Assembly: GCA_023678885.1 (NCBI GenBank)
Contig: CM042985.1
Coordinates: 15,416,465 to 15,480,464 of the forward strand
DNA length: 64,000 nucleotides
Reading direction: 5' to 3'
Origin: Pogostemon cablin
Lineage: Eukaryota > Streptophyta > Magnoliopsida > Lamiales > Lamiaceae
Shown here one piece after another: positions 32,311-43,175 of this stretch; position 1 is the stretch's first letter, and each line of letters opens with the position of its first letter. The translations under genes and the position numbers were made by a program. The notes under the pieces are model-generated. The model saw nothing but the letters and a program-made list of their open reading frames with translations, had not been told where the DNA came from and ran no database searches.

Positions 32311-33228
32311 TAAAGCCATCACATTGAGGTCACGAACGTATTATGAAGGCCCAATGAAGCCAGTGGACAAAAATGGAGACAGAATGTCTCCCTTCTCGAC
32401 CACCCCTTTTCGACCAAGGTTTTTGGTCGATCAACACATTTCAAAATAGAGAAATGATGCTCTGTTCTTAGATTCACTGCTCAACCACCATTCAACCAAA
32501 CCCTTTGGTCAAGCAACGGTCGAGCGGCCACCTGTAGAGCTGAAAAATCACGATCAGTTTACTTGAAACTTGCCCAACCAAAATGGAGTCGCTCTACCAG
32601 ACCATTCTGGTCTAGAGGAGCTCGAGTGACTACCTATTGAACTTAATAGTCATATTTCGATTGCAGGGACCTCGCTCGACCAAAATAAAGTCGCTCGACC
32701 AGACCATTCTGGTCGAGCGGCGGTCGAGCAAGGTCGTTCGATGCTGATTTCCGTACAGGACTCTATACTTGCTATTCAAAATACTCCAATACCATCACAA
32801 GAGCAGAATACTAAGCAGATACTGGAGAAGAAGTGAGAAAGAGCCAAGAGATTGAGAGTCGAGAAAGACAAAGAAAATGAGGTTGAATACCTAAGAAATT
32901 TTCTTTTCCTTTAAGGTTAGTAAAGAAAGGATTGGAAGAAAATTTAAAGAGGTTTCAAGATATCATTAACAAGATAAGCTTGAACATTCCTTTATCCAAA
33001 GAAATCATGGAATACCATACTATGCTCGATTCCTCAAGGATGTTATATCGAAGAAGAGAAGCTTGAACGGAGTGGAGACGATGAATCTGTCAGAGAATTG
33101 TAGCTCGATCATTCAGAGAAAGCTGTCTGCAAAGTTGAAGGATCCAGAGAGCTTCAATGTTCTTTGTAACATTGGAAAAAGGGCCGGTACGAAGAGCTTT
33201 GTGAGATCTTGGGCCAAGCATCAATCTG
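32311..33228 (+). pseudogene. Element A gag C-terminus and inter-domain region
   Basis: The frame resumes with AITLRSRTYYEGP (gag end; B has SITLSSGTQ), then broken sequence with TCGAGC motifs and a perfect hairpin at 32692-32719. 33063-33228 runs up to the protease, but the expected active-site LCDLGAS block is only readable in a shifted frame (AFN-VLCNIG and ALCEILGQASI-like). The protease is dead. Confidence 0.7.
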
Positions 33229-33669
33229 ATGCCTTTTTCCATATTTAAAAGGCTTGGTTTGAGGAAGCTTGCACCCACAACAATTGTTCTTCAGTTAGCG
33301 GAAAGATCCATAACTTTTCCGAAGGGTTTAATTGAAGATGTTTTAGTGAAAGTGGATAAGTTGTTCTTTCCCATGGATTTTCTTGTACTTGAGATGGAAG
33401 AAGACAAGGATGACATCCCCTTTATTTTAGGGCGGCCATTCCTTGCCACTGCTAGAGCCATGATAGATGTTCAGAAAGGAAAGCTTAGACTGCAGATAGA
33501 TAATGAAGATGTGGTTTTCTTTCTTGATAAAGCAATGAAGATGCCCATGGAGACTCAATCATGCAAGAGCATAGATGTGGTTTCTAACTTGTTTAATCTT
33601 TATTTTTATAGGACAGATGATTCTGAATTTGAGTGGAAGATTGACAAGGAGGAATTTAGACATCCATAG
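33229..33669 (+). pseudogene. Element A retroviral-type aspartic protease, C-terminal part
   Basis: It contains MPFSIFKRLGLRKL, FPKGLIEDVLVKVD, PMDFLVLEME and ILGRPFLATARAMIDV. This is the Athila protease fold after the active site, with the ILGRPFL flap-side motif. METQSCKSIDV and SEFEWKIDKEE follow, as in element B. A stop at 33667 and frame changes upstream make it a pseudogene. Confidence 0.85.
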
Positions 33670-34700
33670 GAAGAAGGTAATTCCAAGGATCATATTTTTG
33701 TGACCAAGAAAGATGAGGTGCTGAATGTAGACAAGAAGAGGGAAAAGAAGTATTTGAAGGTGAGGATGCGAGAAAACCGCCCTCTGATCAGGTAGTTAAA
33801 AAGGTTCATTCCGTCGTGACTCTTCGACGTTAAACATGAGCGCCTGTTGGGGGCTTTTTCCTTCTGTTTTATTACTTTATTTCTTTCGTGTGAGTGAGGA
33901 TTTATTATATTTAAATACTCACGTTTTGGCAATTACATCTCTTTTCAAACTTAGCTTCGACTTACGTTTTTACTAAGTTTGGGGGGGTATGATGTACCTA
34001 CCTCGTCTTATGAGCACTAAGGGTATAATTTTTCCTTTTGTTGGTTGTTTGTTGGTTAGGAGGTTGATTTTTTGCGGCATATTAATATTTTAATCAGTGT
34101 TGGTTTATCAATTTTTTGCAACTTACCTAATGTTTAGTGTGTTGTTTTTGTGTGTTTCTTAGTGTTAGTGGTCGAGTTTTTAATTTTTTGTATTTTCAAT
34201 TTTTCTGGTGTCTCCTAGTATATTACTGATGAATCATGTGATAATGAGGTGTGTTTGAGTTTTGATGATAAAAAAGGCAAAAGAGGGGGAAAGAAAAGTT
34301 CTACATTGAGGCTTTGATCTGACCGAGTTGAACAACTCGAGGAGCTCGTGCACGTTTTGAAGGAGAAATCAAGTGCTCTCATTTCCTTATTCTAATTGTT
34401 TGTGCATTTAATTAGTAGGAGTGGAAGGAATGAGTTTATGGTTGTGGACATGTGAGCTTATATTTTTTTAATTGTGCCTGAAATTCATATTCCATTGAAA
34501 TTAATGAAGGAAATGTACTTGAGTTATATTGTGGTATGAAGTTCTATGTGTACTTGTGAGATATTGCTTACCATGAAAAGTACTCTATTACTTGTTAAAA
34601 ACCCATGTGAGATTTTGAGCCTTGTTGATCATGTTACATAGTTGATCATGTTACATAATCACATGATATTTCTTTTCTGGTGAGTATATTCTTGTGCATT
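33670..34700 (+). other. Element A 3' non-coding tail
   Basis: The remaining KVRMREN-type codons end near 33795, followed by ACATGAGCGCC and AAGTTTGGGGGGG (33975-33987). The rest matches element B's tail in reverse. No pol is present. The match ends at about 34700, where C2 begins; A's 3' LTR is not in the window. Confidence 0.7.
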
Positions 34701-36819
34701 ACCTGACTTTCCAAATGGAACCATACGGGCAACCGTGTGCCATAAGCATGCCTCCGTGCGGCCTGCTTGGATGCCAACGAGTGCCAATAACTCACGCCGG
34801 TGCTTAACGAGCATGCCTCCTGCTCACCCGGCGGCTATTGTGTGCCAACAGGCTGTCTAACCTGGCAACATGCTCATCTCCAGCACGAAAACGTTCATTC
34901 ATGCCCGGCAGCACGCATGCCTCACACGCCAGCCTGCCCAGCGAAGGCCCGCCAATGTGCTCGAATATGTTTTCCCTTCACCTGATAGCGAGCCTACCAT
35001 CGTGTGCGCCAATGAGCATGACGCTCACCATTCTGCCTGGATTTTAGCTCCGTGCATGCCAACGGACACCCTTCCATGGTAACAATCATGAATGCCCGGC
35101 CATGCACTCGCCATAGGCATATCCGCTTGCCAGTCTGCACGGAATAGGGTGCCATGCGTCCGCTAACATATTCATCCATAGTATTCTACCGAGCGTGTCC
35201 TGCACAACTATCTGGCTCCTAGCCCATCTTCGACCTTACACGCCTGACTTCATGCTGCCAATGGGCGCAATGCTCAGTGCATCCAGCACGCCCCCACTTG
35301 TAGATCTCCAATGCCCGACAGACGTGCACGCCTGAATGCCAACTTGCCGGCCTCCATACGTGTTAAGCATGCTACCGTGCACACTATCCAAGCTTCCATG
35401 AACGATAATCTGCATGCCTCTCTCATGCCGCATACCACCATTGACCACCACCGCAAAGCAATCACCGCCATTCAACCGCGCCGTCGTGACCCAAGGCATG
35501 TCATGTTCGATCAACAACAAACGTATAGGGTATCCAAGTATAGCATTAATATTCTGAACCCTAATCAGGTTTGACATATAAACCATAGCCTAACGTATCA
35601 CATTTAGCCACGAAATCGAAGCTGTGATACCAATTATTGGCATTCGATCATTTGGTTAACGTGATTTGTTAGGGTTCCATGTATTTCTAAATCAGTAGAA
35701 GTAAGAATAAAGAAATATATTACCTTTCACCAGGGTATGTTGAAGAAGAACAGCAGTAGAAAATAATCTCTTGATCTTCTACTGTATTCCCAAGTCCAAT
35801 CTTGACATCGTGTGGGCGACAATCTAGAAGATCCTCTCAATCTGCTCTCCACCCTCTCTAACTCGTGATTAGGCGTGAATAATTAAGGTTCCCAGACAGC
35901 TGAGATAACTTATATATAGGCTACAACTAGGACCAGTAGGAGAAATTAGAGTCGGACCTCCATTGGGATTATGTATCTAAGTTTAGCCTAAAACTTATAC
36001 TTAAGTCCAATAATAATAATATAGTACACTAAAATATTATTACTGCACTGCTGCTCTAATCCCAAATTACATTATGGGCTCCTTATTATGAGCCCGTTAG
36101 TCTCCCCATATTTAAGATATATAATGTCAATTAATTAATTAAGTTACTGACAACTCCACTAATTAATATCTCATCCGAGAGTAGTACCACCTAACCTTGT
36201 TATCATGTCGCAATAAATACACCTGCAAGGTTTACATGATAATTCTTATGAGCTCCTCAAGGGGACATCATTAGCCTATTTAATAGGACATAAATTTCTT
36301 GTACAATCAACAACATACCATAAAAATAGCACCACATCCCAACTCATCGTGCTTGTTGATTTATAATTAAATCTCACCCCTAAATACTGGCTTACGTGTC
36401 GAGGTTATTGTATGGGGATTAAGAACACGAACATTTATAATAATCGAGATCAAGTTCTCCTATATAGTCAGTATACGTCGAACGATCTCAAGCGATCCTG
36501 CTCAATACACACAAAGTGCACTAATGTGATTCTATAGTTAAGACAGACTAATACCAAATCACACTACAACTATCCCGATAGATTTTTCCCATCTATCTCG
36601 GTTGTGAGCATCTGTTTATACTTTATAAGGAGCCGACAATATGATTTCTGTACAACGCCACATATCATATTATTTATAGTATAAAGTAAGTGAACTTTTG
36701 CAATAATCATATAAGTAAATTATAATATGCAAAACATTTGATCATATGATTTTCATTTCAAATAAATTGTTAAAATATTATTCATATAAAAAGGTAGACT
36801 TTTAGTATACCATCCAACA
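34700..36819 (-). mobile_element. C2: truncated Ty1/copia element (leader plus 5' LTR only)
   Basis: In minus orientation: LTR 36819-35635, a mutated primer site TGGTATCACAGC at 35632-35621, then ~900 bases of GC-rich, GCATGCC-rich leader. The copy then breaks off against element A at about 34700. No gag or pol survives. ORFs in the leader are not credible. Confidence 0.8.
35635..36819 (-). repeat. C2 copia LTR
   Basis: It begins TATTGGCATTCG (TG changed to TA) and ends CATCCAACA. It aligns with the C1 LTRs over its whole length. Confidence 0.85.
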
Positions 36820-37250
36820 TGCAGCACACCAATAAAATTAGGGTCAAAACGTATGTAGCACACCAATAAAATTAGGGCTCGAATAGAAACACTCACCCCT
36901 TGATACTTGCTGACGGCGATGAGAATCCGCTCCAAAAACCGCATACGAGAATGTGCTCTTGAAATCAACGAGTGGAGGCGTGGTGGCGAATTCGTGCTGC
37001 GATGCGATAGGTTCCTCGTGGGCTAAAAAACACCACTAATCCTCCCAAAGGTAGTGATTTAAGGAGACGGTGATTCACAAAGTCGCGAGCCCATAGCAAT
37101 TGTCGATTGGCCATAGGAGGAATAGATCATTTTAGGGCTGCACTCGAGCGAGGAATACCGATCATGGCCGCACACATTGGATGAAAATATAATGGTTTCT
37201 TCTGATTGCTGCGCTCTTTGTGAATTACAATTGTGAAAACAAAATCCTCT
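36820..37250 (-). other. Unassigned, moderately GC-rich segment, possible host exon relic
   Basis: This segment is unlike its AT-rich right flank. GCACACCAATAAAATTAGGG occurs twice (36824 and 36858). On the minus strand a frame reading SRMRFLERILIAVSKYQG ends at a good 5' splice site, GGG/GTGAGT. I do not recognise a protein, and no initiator or partner exon is evident. Confidence 0.3.
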
Positions 37251-39840
37251 TAATTTCGGGAATTAGAATATATGCCACGCAATTTTAGGAATTTCACTGC
37301 ACGTTGAATACAATCATTGAGGGATAATCTTGGAATTACATACTGAAAAAAATGTATCCAGTAGTAATTTTTCTAGATGTGTGAATCTCTTAGTAATTTA
37401 GGAATACAAAATGTATCTAATATTAACTATCCCTTAAATAAGATTATATTTTTACTAATTAAATTTAAAATAAATATAATATAATCCTTTTAAATAAATA
37501 TGATAAAAAAGGCTTATACTTTTTTAATTAAATATAGTATAAAATTTTTCATTATATATAATTTATACAGTACGATATTAAAAATATTACATAATATGTA
37601 TAAACGGGTACCCGCAAATATCCAATGAATATACTTGTATCTGTCGCAAATCCTAATTGGATAATTTTTTTAACTATTTGTATATGTCTTAAACCTATTT
37701 AGAACAACTTATACCAATTTCAATAGGGTTGGGGTAATGAAATATATTTATTAGAGATAACAATATCAGTGTTATTGGTATTTGTATCCCATATCCATTA
37801 AATGTTCACCATCCGTGCCCATACCAGTCCCATTTTTTAAATTCTTTATGATATCTATATTTATTCCAAAGAAATTTCAGTACCGCAAGTTACCATTACC
37901 TATTTAATTTATTTAATATATATTTATATTTTTCAGTGTTTAAATTAATATTTAAAACAAATAATTATACTTTTATTAAATATACAATAATATTTCCCTC
38001 TGTACTTATATAGGTGTATGGGTACCCGTAACCCGTATTCATTTAAATGTCCATCACGCGTACCTAATAATATCCCATTTTAAAAATTCATTATGATATC
38101 TATAATCAACCTTTTTTTTATCAATGTTAGCAAGTTATTCGTACTTATTTAATACTCTTACTAATTTATTTTGTATATATTTATATTTTTAGTGATTAAA
38201 TTTTATGTTTAAAATAAAAAAATCATATTATTATTAACTAAATATGTAAAATAAATATGCAAAAGATTTTTGTGAGACCGTTTTACAAAATTGCTTTCGT
38301 TAAACTGATAAATGTAATAACATTTATAATAAAAAGTGATACTCAATTAATAAAAAATAGTAATAGTGTTGTGAACTATTTCATGAAGTATAATTGAAAA
38401 GGTGATAATATTTTATTGAAATAAAAGTGATAACATCTTTTAAAAAAGTGCTAACTAATTATGAAAGGGTAAAATGATTTTACCGTGAGACGATATCACA
38501 TATTTATGTCCCAAATAATAATATATAGAAAAGTTTATATACAAACTCTAAAATCAGCTGTTTAAAATAGGGATGACAACAAATATTTTTATTACTTAAT
38601 TGTTATACATTTTTTTAATAATAATAATAATAATAATTAATTAATTAATTAATTAATTATTATTATTAGATGGGTGACACAAAAAATTATGCTTAAATTT
38701 GGATAGCGATGAAGGAAATGATTACATTTTAAAATTTTAAATTAAGGTGATTACAAATCATATTAAAACTTGGGAGTATTTCGCAACAGTAATTAAAAAT
38801 GATTTTTTTGTTTAATTTTATTTTTTAAAATTTTTTTCAAAGCTTGAAATTTATTTGTAATAGAAAGAATATTCATAATTTTTCTTGCAATTAACCATTT
38901 TAAATAAACATGATATAAAAAAAACTGATAACTTCTATTAATTAAATATATAAAATATTACATAATATATTAATTTTATAGTATATATTAGTAAATTTTC
39001 ACAAAATGTAGTCGCTTCGTTTTTTTTTTTAAATATAAGAAAGATTAATGAGCTAATAAAAATTCACGAAAATATTCTAATAGAAGGATAATTTCATTTT
39101 TTATGTAAATATCTGGTAAAAAAAATAGAAATTACATGCTAGTCTTGGGTTTATCTCAAATTGGTGGTATCTGAAGCTGCTTTCTAAAATGATATTTCAA
39201 ACTAATAACTATACACAACTAGTATAATGCTCGCATACAATGCGTATTTTATTATTTATTTATTATTTTAATTTATTTTTTAAGTAGAATCAATCAAATT
39301 GAAAGTGTGATATTTTATTTTATTTTGCTAAAGGAAAATTTATATAGAACTTCTGTTATTCATAACTTATAGTAATTAGATGCATAAAACTCTTAATTGA
39401 GTAATATAATTTATTATACTAATTAAAATGAATAAGAATAATTTAAGATTAATCATACACAATTTTAATAATATTATACAATTTTAATAATAATAATATT
39501 AGATAAAACAACATTTTTTTTTATACAACGAAATATTGATATTTTCTTTTTTCAAAGCTAATTTTGTTATTTTAGGTTACAGTAATGTCAATTAATAATT
39601 ATCGCCTTATAATATGAAATAGCAAGACAGTAGTGATGCATTTGAAATATTTCTGTGTTCATTCTTAGTAAATCATGTTTATATATGAAATAAAGAAGAT
39701 ACACATAAAATATATAAGAAAATTGACTCAATCATTGCATTATCATTATTAACATTAAATATTTTTAAAATAAATGAATAGGAGAACCACTAAGGTGGAA
39801 CTGTCTCAAATTTAAGACTAGATATTTTATAAGTTAAATG
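37251..39840. other. AT-rich intergenic DNA
   Basis: No coding frame over 60 residues. Runs of TTTAAATAAATATGA and ATTAAATATA, plus GGGTACCCG and ATCCATCA-type motifs, recur here and at 45480-46640, so both may be relics of one AT-rich repeat. An AAT/TTAA microsatellite lies at about 38617-38668. Confidence 0.6.
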
Positions 39841-40440
39841 GGTCAATCTTTATTCGCGGATCCTTTCTCTTTCACACACACAAAGGGATCTAAATATGCA
39901 ATCTTGCTCTCTCCCTCCGGATCTAAATATGCATCTCGCTTTCCCCCTCCTCTCCCTTCTCTTACACCGCCGCCCATCTCCGACCGATTCTCCAAAAATT
40001 GTTTTGCCGTTACGCCACCTCTAGACCACAAATGGGGAGAACTAGGTCAGCTTTGGAGTCGATGGGGCTCTCATTATAACAATGTTTGAGAAATCGTGAC
40101 TGGAGCCCCTCCACACTGTTGGTTGCGCTATCATCTTCATACGCCATCATAGACAGCGTGATGTTCGCAGAACATGAACAAAGACAATGGGTGCAAAACT
40201 GTAAAGAGAATGAGCATATGTGGGGAGTGATTGGTGTGGGCAGGCGCAATTTCCATGTGATTTTAGTTATAATTTTAATTTTCTGTCATTCCACATATTG
40301 CTCTCCTCAATCATTAAATTCCACCCCTTTATTTTTTTTTATTTTTTTACTCATGCACCAATATTTAATCTATAAATTGAATAATTTGAGAAAGACCAAA
40401 GTCATGTCTTCTTGCATGATTCCCTTTCAAACTCTATTAA
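39838..40440. other. Unassigned segment with pyrimidine-rich leader-like sequence
   Basis: GGATCTAAATATGCA is duplicated at about 39886 and 39919. CT-rich sequence follows to 39990. An 83-residue plus frame (39838-40089) and a 79-residue minus frame (40010-40249) overlap. Neither resembles a known protein, so I call no gene. Confidence 0.3.
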
Positions 40441-40599
40441 TCTGAGAGAGGGAGACCAGAATTCTTTTTTAAGTTTGCTTTCGAAATCTGTTAATACAAG
40501 GGAGATCAGAATTATTTTTAAGTTAGATTTTTTTGTTTTGTACGGACTTATAATTTTGGAGAGAACTTTGTTCATTGACTTTTAATCATAGAAATTATA

Positions 40600-41087
40600 A
40601 AGAATAACCCAATTAATAGAAAAAATAACCTAAAATATGTTGATCAAATTAACAAAATAATATATAAACAAATTAGGATTTCAAATTAAATAGTAACCCA
40701 AATTATTAAAAAAAGTAACCCAATTATAGAAAAGAGTAACTTATAAAATATTGACCAAACAAAATAATATATAAACAAATTAGGGTCTCACATGAAAGAG
40801 TAATCCAATTATTACAAAGAATAACCCAGAAAACTTTGATCAAACAAAACAATATATAAACAAATTAAGGTCACAAATGAAAGAGTAACCCAAATTATTA
40901 TAAATAGTAACCCAATTAATAGAAAAGAGTAACCTATAAAATGTTGACCAAACAAAGCAGTATATAAACAAATCAGGGTCTCAAATGAAAGAGTAACCCA
41001 AACTATTAAAAAAAGTAACCCAATTAATAGAAAAAAGTAACCTAAAGGATGTTATCCAAATAGAACAATATACAAACAACGTAAAGA
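40600..41087 (+). repeat. Minisatellite, five units of about 85-108 bp
   Basis: Each unit has AGTAACCCAA(A)TTATTA, an AGAAAA(A/G)AGTAACC piece, then TTGA(C/T)CAAAC and ATATAAACAAATTAGGGTC. Units begin near 40600, 40691, 40800, 40885 and 40993. They vary by presence of an internal ~22-bp block and by point changes. Confidence 0.85.
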
Positions 41088-41277
41088 GTAATAAAAAAGC
41101 TTGTTTATAGTAACATAATTCATTATAAATAGTAACATTGTGAATCAATAATAAAATAATCTAATCGCATTAACAATAAGAATTTTTTTGAAGTATCTTG
41201 CAGCCCCCTTTTTTTAAACATAGCACATTCCTTTTTCTTCTTCTTCTAGCTGCTACTCCACGTATCCGCTCCATATT

Positions 41278-41484
41278 GTGCGCTAGGTAGCTAGCCATAC
41301 AGTTAGGGCTAGCGAGTTGAGTTAGGCCAAAGTAAAAAACACGAGCTTTGTTTAATTTTGTGAGGAGAATGTTGGATGATTCAATGTTGCCGTGGAAGAT
41401 GGAGGAACCTTGTGAGTAATGGTAGGACACCCCTCGTGCTGCTCCGGGGGTTATAGATGCCCTCATCTCCCTGTTCAATGGCAT
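41278..41484 (-). pseudogene. LRR receptor-like kinase fragment (kinase domain)
   Basis: The minus frame reads AARGVSYHYSQGSSIFHGN, then IESSNILLTKLNKARVF and YFGLTQLASP. This is the kinase catalytic-loop region of LRR receptor kinases of the RLK902/RKL1 kind, which have HGNIKSSNILL in place of HRD and then DFGL. Here DFG reads YFG, and the frame leaves the family soon after. About 70 residues survive of a ~280-residue kinase domain, with no LRRs or membrane segment nearby. It is a relic, not a gene. Confidence 0.75.
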
Positions 41485-41825
41485 GATACCGCTTTCCTTA
41501 TTTCCTACTGAATAATGAGCATGTAAGTCTATTTATAAGGAGGATTTTCTGCTATAATTTCATATGAAATTTACGAGCTAAAATGGATTATTCTGTTCAC
41601 ATCACAGGTGGATTAATAAAATGCCAAGATTTCCCAATAATTTGAATATAGACATGCTAAACCTGTTGAGGGGCTCTCAATTGAAAAGGCAACGTGTTAC
41701 ATAAGCTACATTTCAAGTTTGTTCCACCTTACATAGCAAAGTGAAGGTATAAGGTGTCTTTAACATACTAGGATAGAAACCACATTAAACCACCTGAAAC
41801 TCTTTACCTACATGTGATGCAATTC

Positions 41826-42350
41826 ATTCATCATCCTTCTCCTCCTCCTCCTCCTCCTCGTTATCATCATCATCCGCTTCCTGCAAAAAGAATTTTCTTT
41901 ATCATTGAATTCATCATTATTTACAAAACTTATTCAGAAAATAAAACCACACTACCAAAGACATTAGATCTGATGATATCACAACTTATAACAGCCAAGG
42001 AAACCCCAAAACTAATAAAAAGAGTGAGCGGAAAAGACGTCCACACATTCATGGCTGAGACGTGCTTTCCTTCTAAATTATAGGTCCGCTTGACATAGTA
42101 ACAAAGCTTTTGAATTTCAAAATGGTAAAGAACCACTCCATGATCTGAAATATCAAGCATAATAATTTTACCTGTACACTTTCCTCATCATCATGAACTG
42201 CAAATGCAGATCTGTTGGCCCCTTCATCATCCTCATCTCCCGAGCTATCCTGCATCTCGATTAACACATAATGATTGAAAGATATAACTCATAGAAAAGA
42301 TCTAAAAATTAACAAGTACCTCCACAATCTCCGACAAAAAAAATTCAAAG
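41826..42350 (-). pseudogene. Exons encoding an acidic C-terminus (unknown protein)
   Basis: Two exons with proper splice sites are readable on the minus strand: 42249-42172, from GCAG to CAG/GTAAAA, giving DSSGDEDDEGANRSAFAV and HDDEESVQ; and 41880-41826, from TTTTTGCAG, giving EADDDDN and a run of Glu, then KDDE and TGA. Phases join cleanly. A candidate upstream exon end at about 42318 (SEIVE/GTACTTG) would join in frame. Such tails occur on histone chaperones and other nuclear proteins, but I cannot name this one. The piece containing the GTACTTG donor is duplicated at 42445 next to the NLR fragment. Confidence 0.45.
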
Positions 42351-42439
42351 TGGATGCCATTGTATATTAATGTGTATATATATTTATGGGAAGGGGAACC
42401 ACCTGACTACCACAGAAATATCCACTTCTTGATCATGCC

Positions 42440-42913
42440 TTACAAGTACCTCCACAATCTCCAACATATCACTCCCCTTCCCAAAAATTCAAAGTTAATA
42501 TCCAATGGAGAAATCCACCCATACTTTTTAAGCTCCAATTTTGTTGAATCAGCCCCAATTTTATCCATGCCATTTCTTTCAGATTCTTTTATAATATGTT
42601 CAAGAGTTCTATCCATACTCATATTCTTAATCTTCAGTATAATCGGGAATCGGAAGTAAATAGATTCAAATAAAGTAAAGCGATAATTGAGTACCTTCAT
42701 CTCTTCGATGTCCCTATGCTGGATTTCACTCCAAAGGACATGATATTGATGCTCATCGACTAGATCATCTGCATTCATAATTGCAGTCTCTAGCTTCTTC
42801 AGCCAATTGTTCGTATTTCCAAAATTAGGGCGCTGGGATTCAGTAGCAAGTAGGGATTTGAGCAGCTCCAATTTTACAATCAAAATTTTCACATCTTTAC
42901 TTAAATTCAGCAT
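42440..42913 (-). pseudogene. CC-NLR (Rx-N type) N-terminal coiled-coil fragment
   Basis: The 157-residue minus frame starts MLNLSKDVKILIVKLELLK and continues with LLATESQRPNFGNTN, WLKKLETAIMNADDLVDEH (the conserved LxxLexaiydADDLvDE of Rx-N domains), then KIKNMSMDRTLEHIIKESE. This is the CC domain of RGA-type disease resistance proteins. The usual first ~25 residues are missing, as are the NB-ARC and LRR regions. The last ~20 residues are unrelated and overlap the duplicated exon end at 42445. It may be a captured piece in a chimeric gene, or debris. Confidence 0.7.
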
Positions 42914-43175
42914 ACGCCTGGAGGAAGAAGAAAAGTAGTGGGTTCGACATATTCTAGGCGGTGCTGAACATTTTCCGAAAGAAACCCGACGAGAAGGAGG
43001 AGGCGGAGCAAAGGAGCACGCCGAGAAAAGAAAGAGGAAAGAAAGAAATTAAAAAGAAAACGAAAGCGCTTGCGCTGAGAGAGAAAGTTGAAAGAGGAGG
43101 TTGAGGATCCAATGGACTATTTTTACCCATTTAAGGTGAAAGATCCGGTTCCACAGAATTTAAAAAATAATAATG
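42914..43175. other. Short leader-like stretch between NLR fragment and solo LTR
   Basis: On the minus strand, purine/pyrimidine-biased sequence with CTCTCTCAGCGCAAGCGCTT and CTTCCTCCAG precedes the NLR frame, as a 5' leader would. Nothing else is recognisable. Confidence 0.3.

Noticed and set aside
34800..35586. ORFs of 60-116 residues on both strands
   Set aside because: Same reason: GC-rich leader of C2, no homology, mutually overlapping.
40600..41087. CRISPR-like regular repeats
   Set aside because: Units are 85-108 bp with diverged repeats and no short conserved repeat/unique spacer pattern; this is a plant minisatellite.
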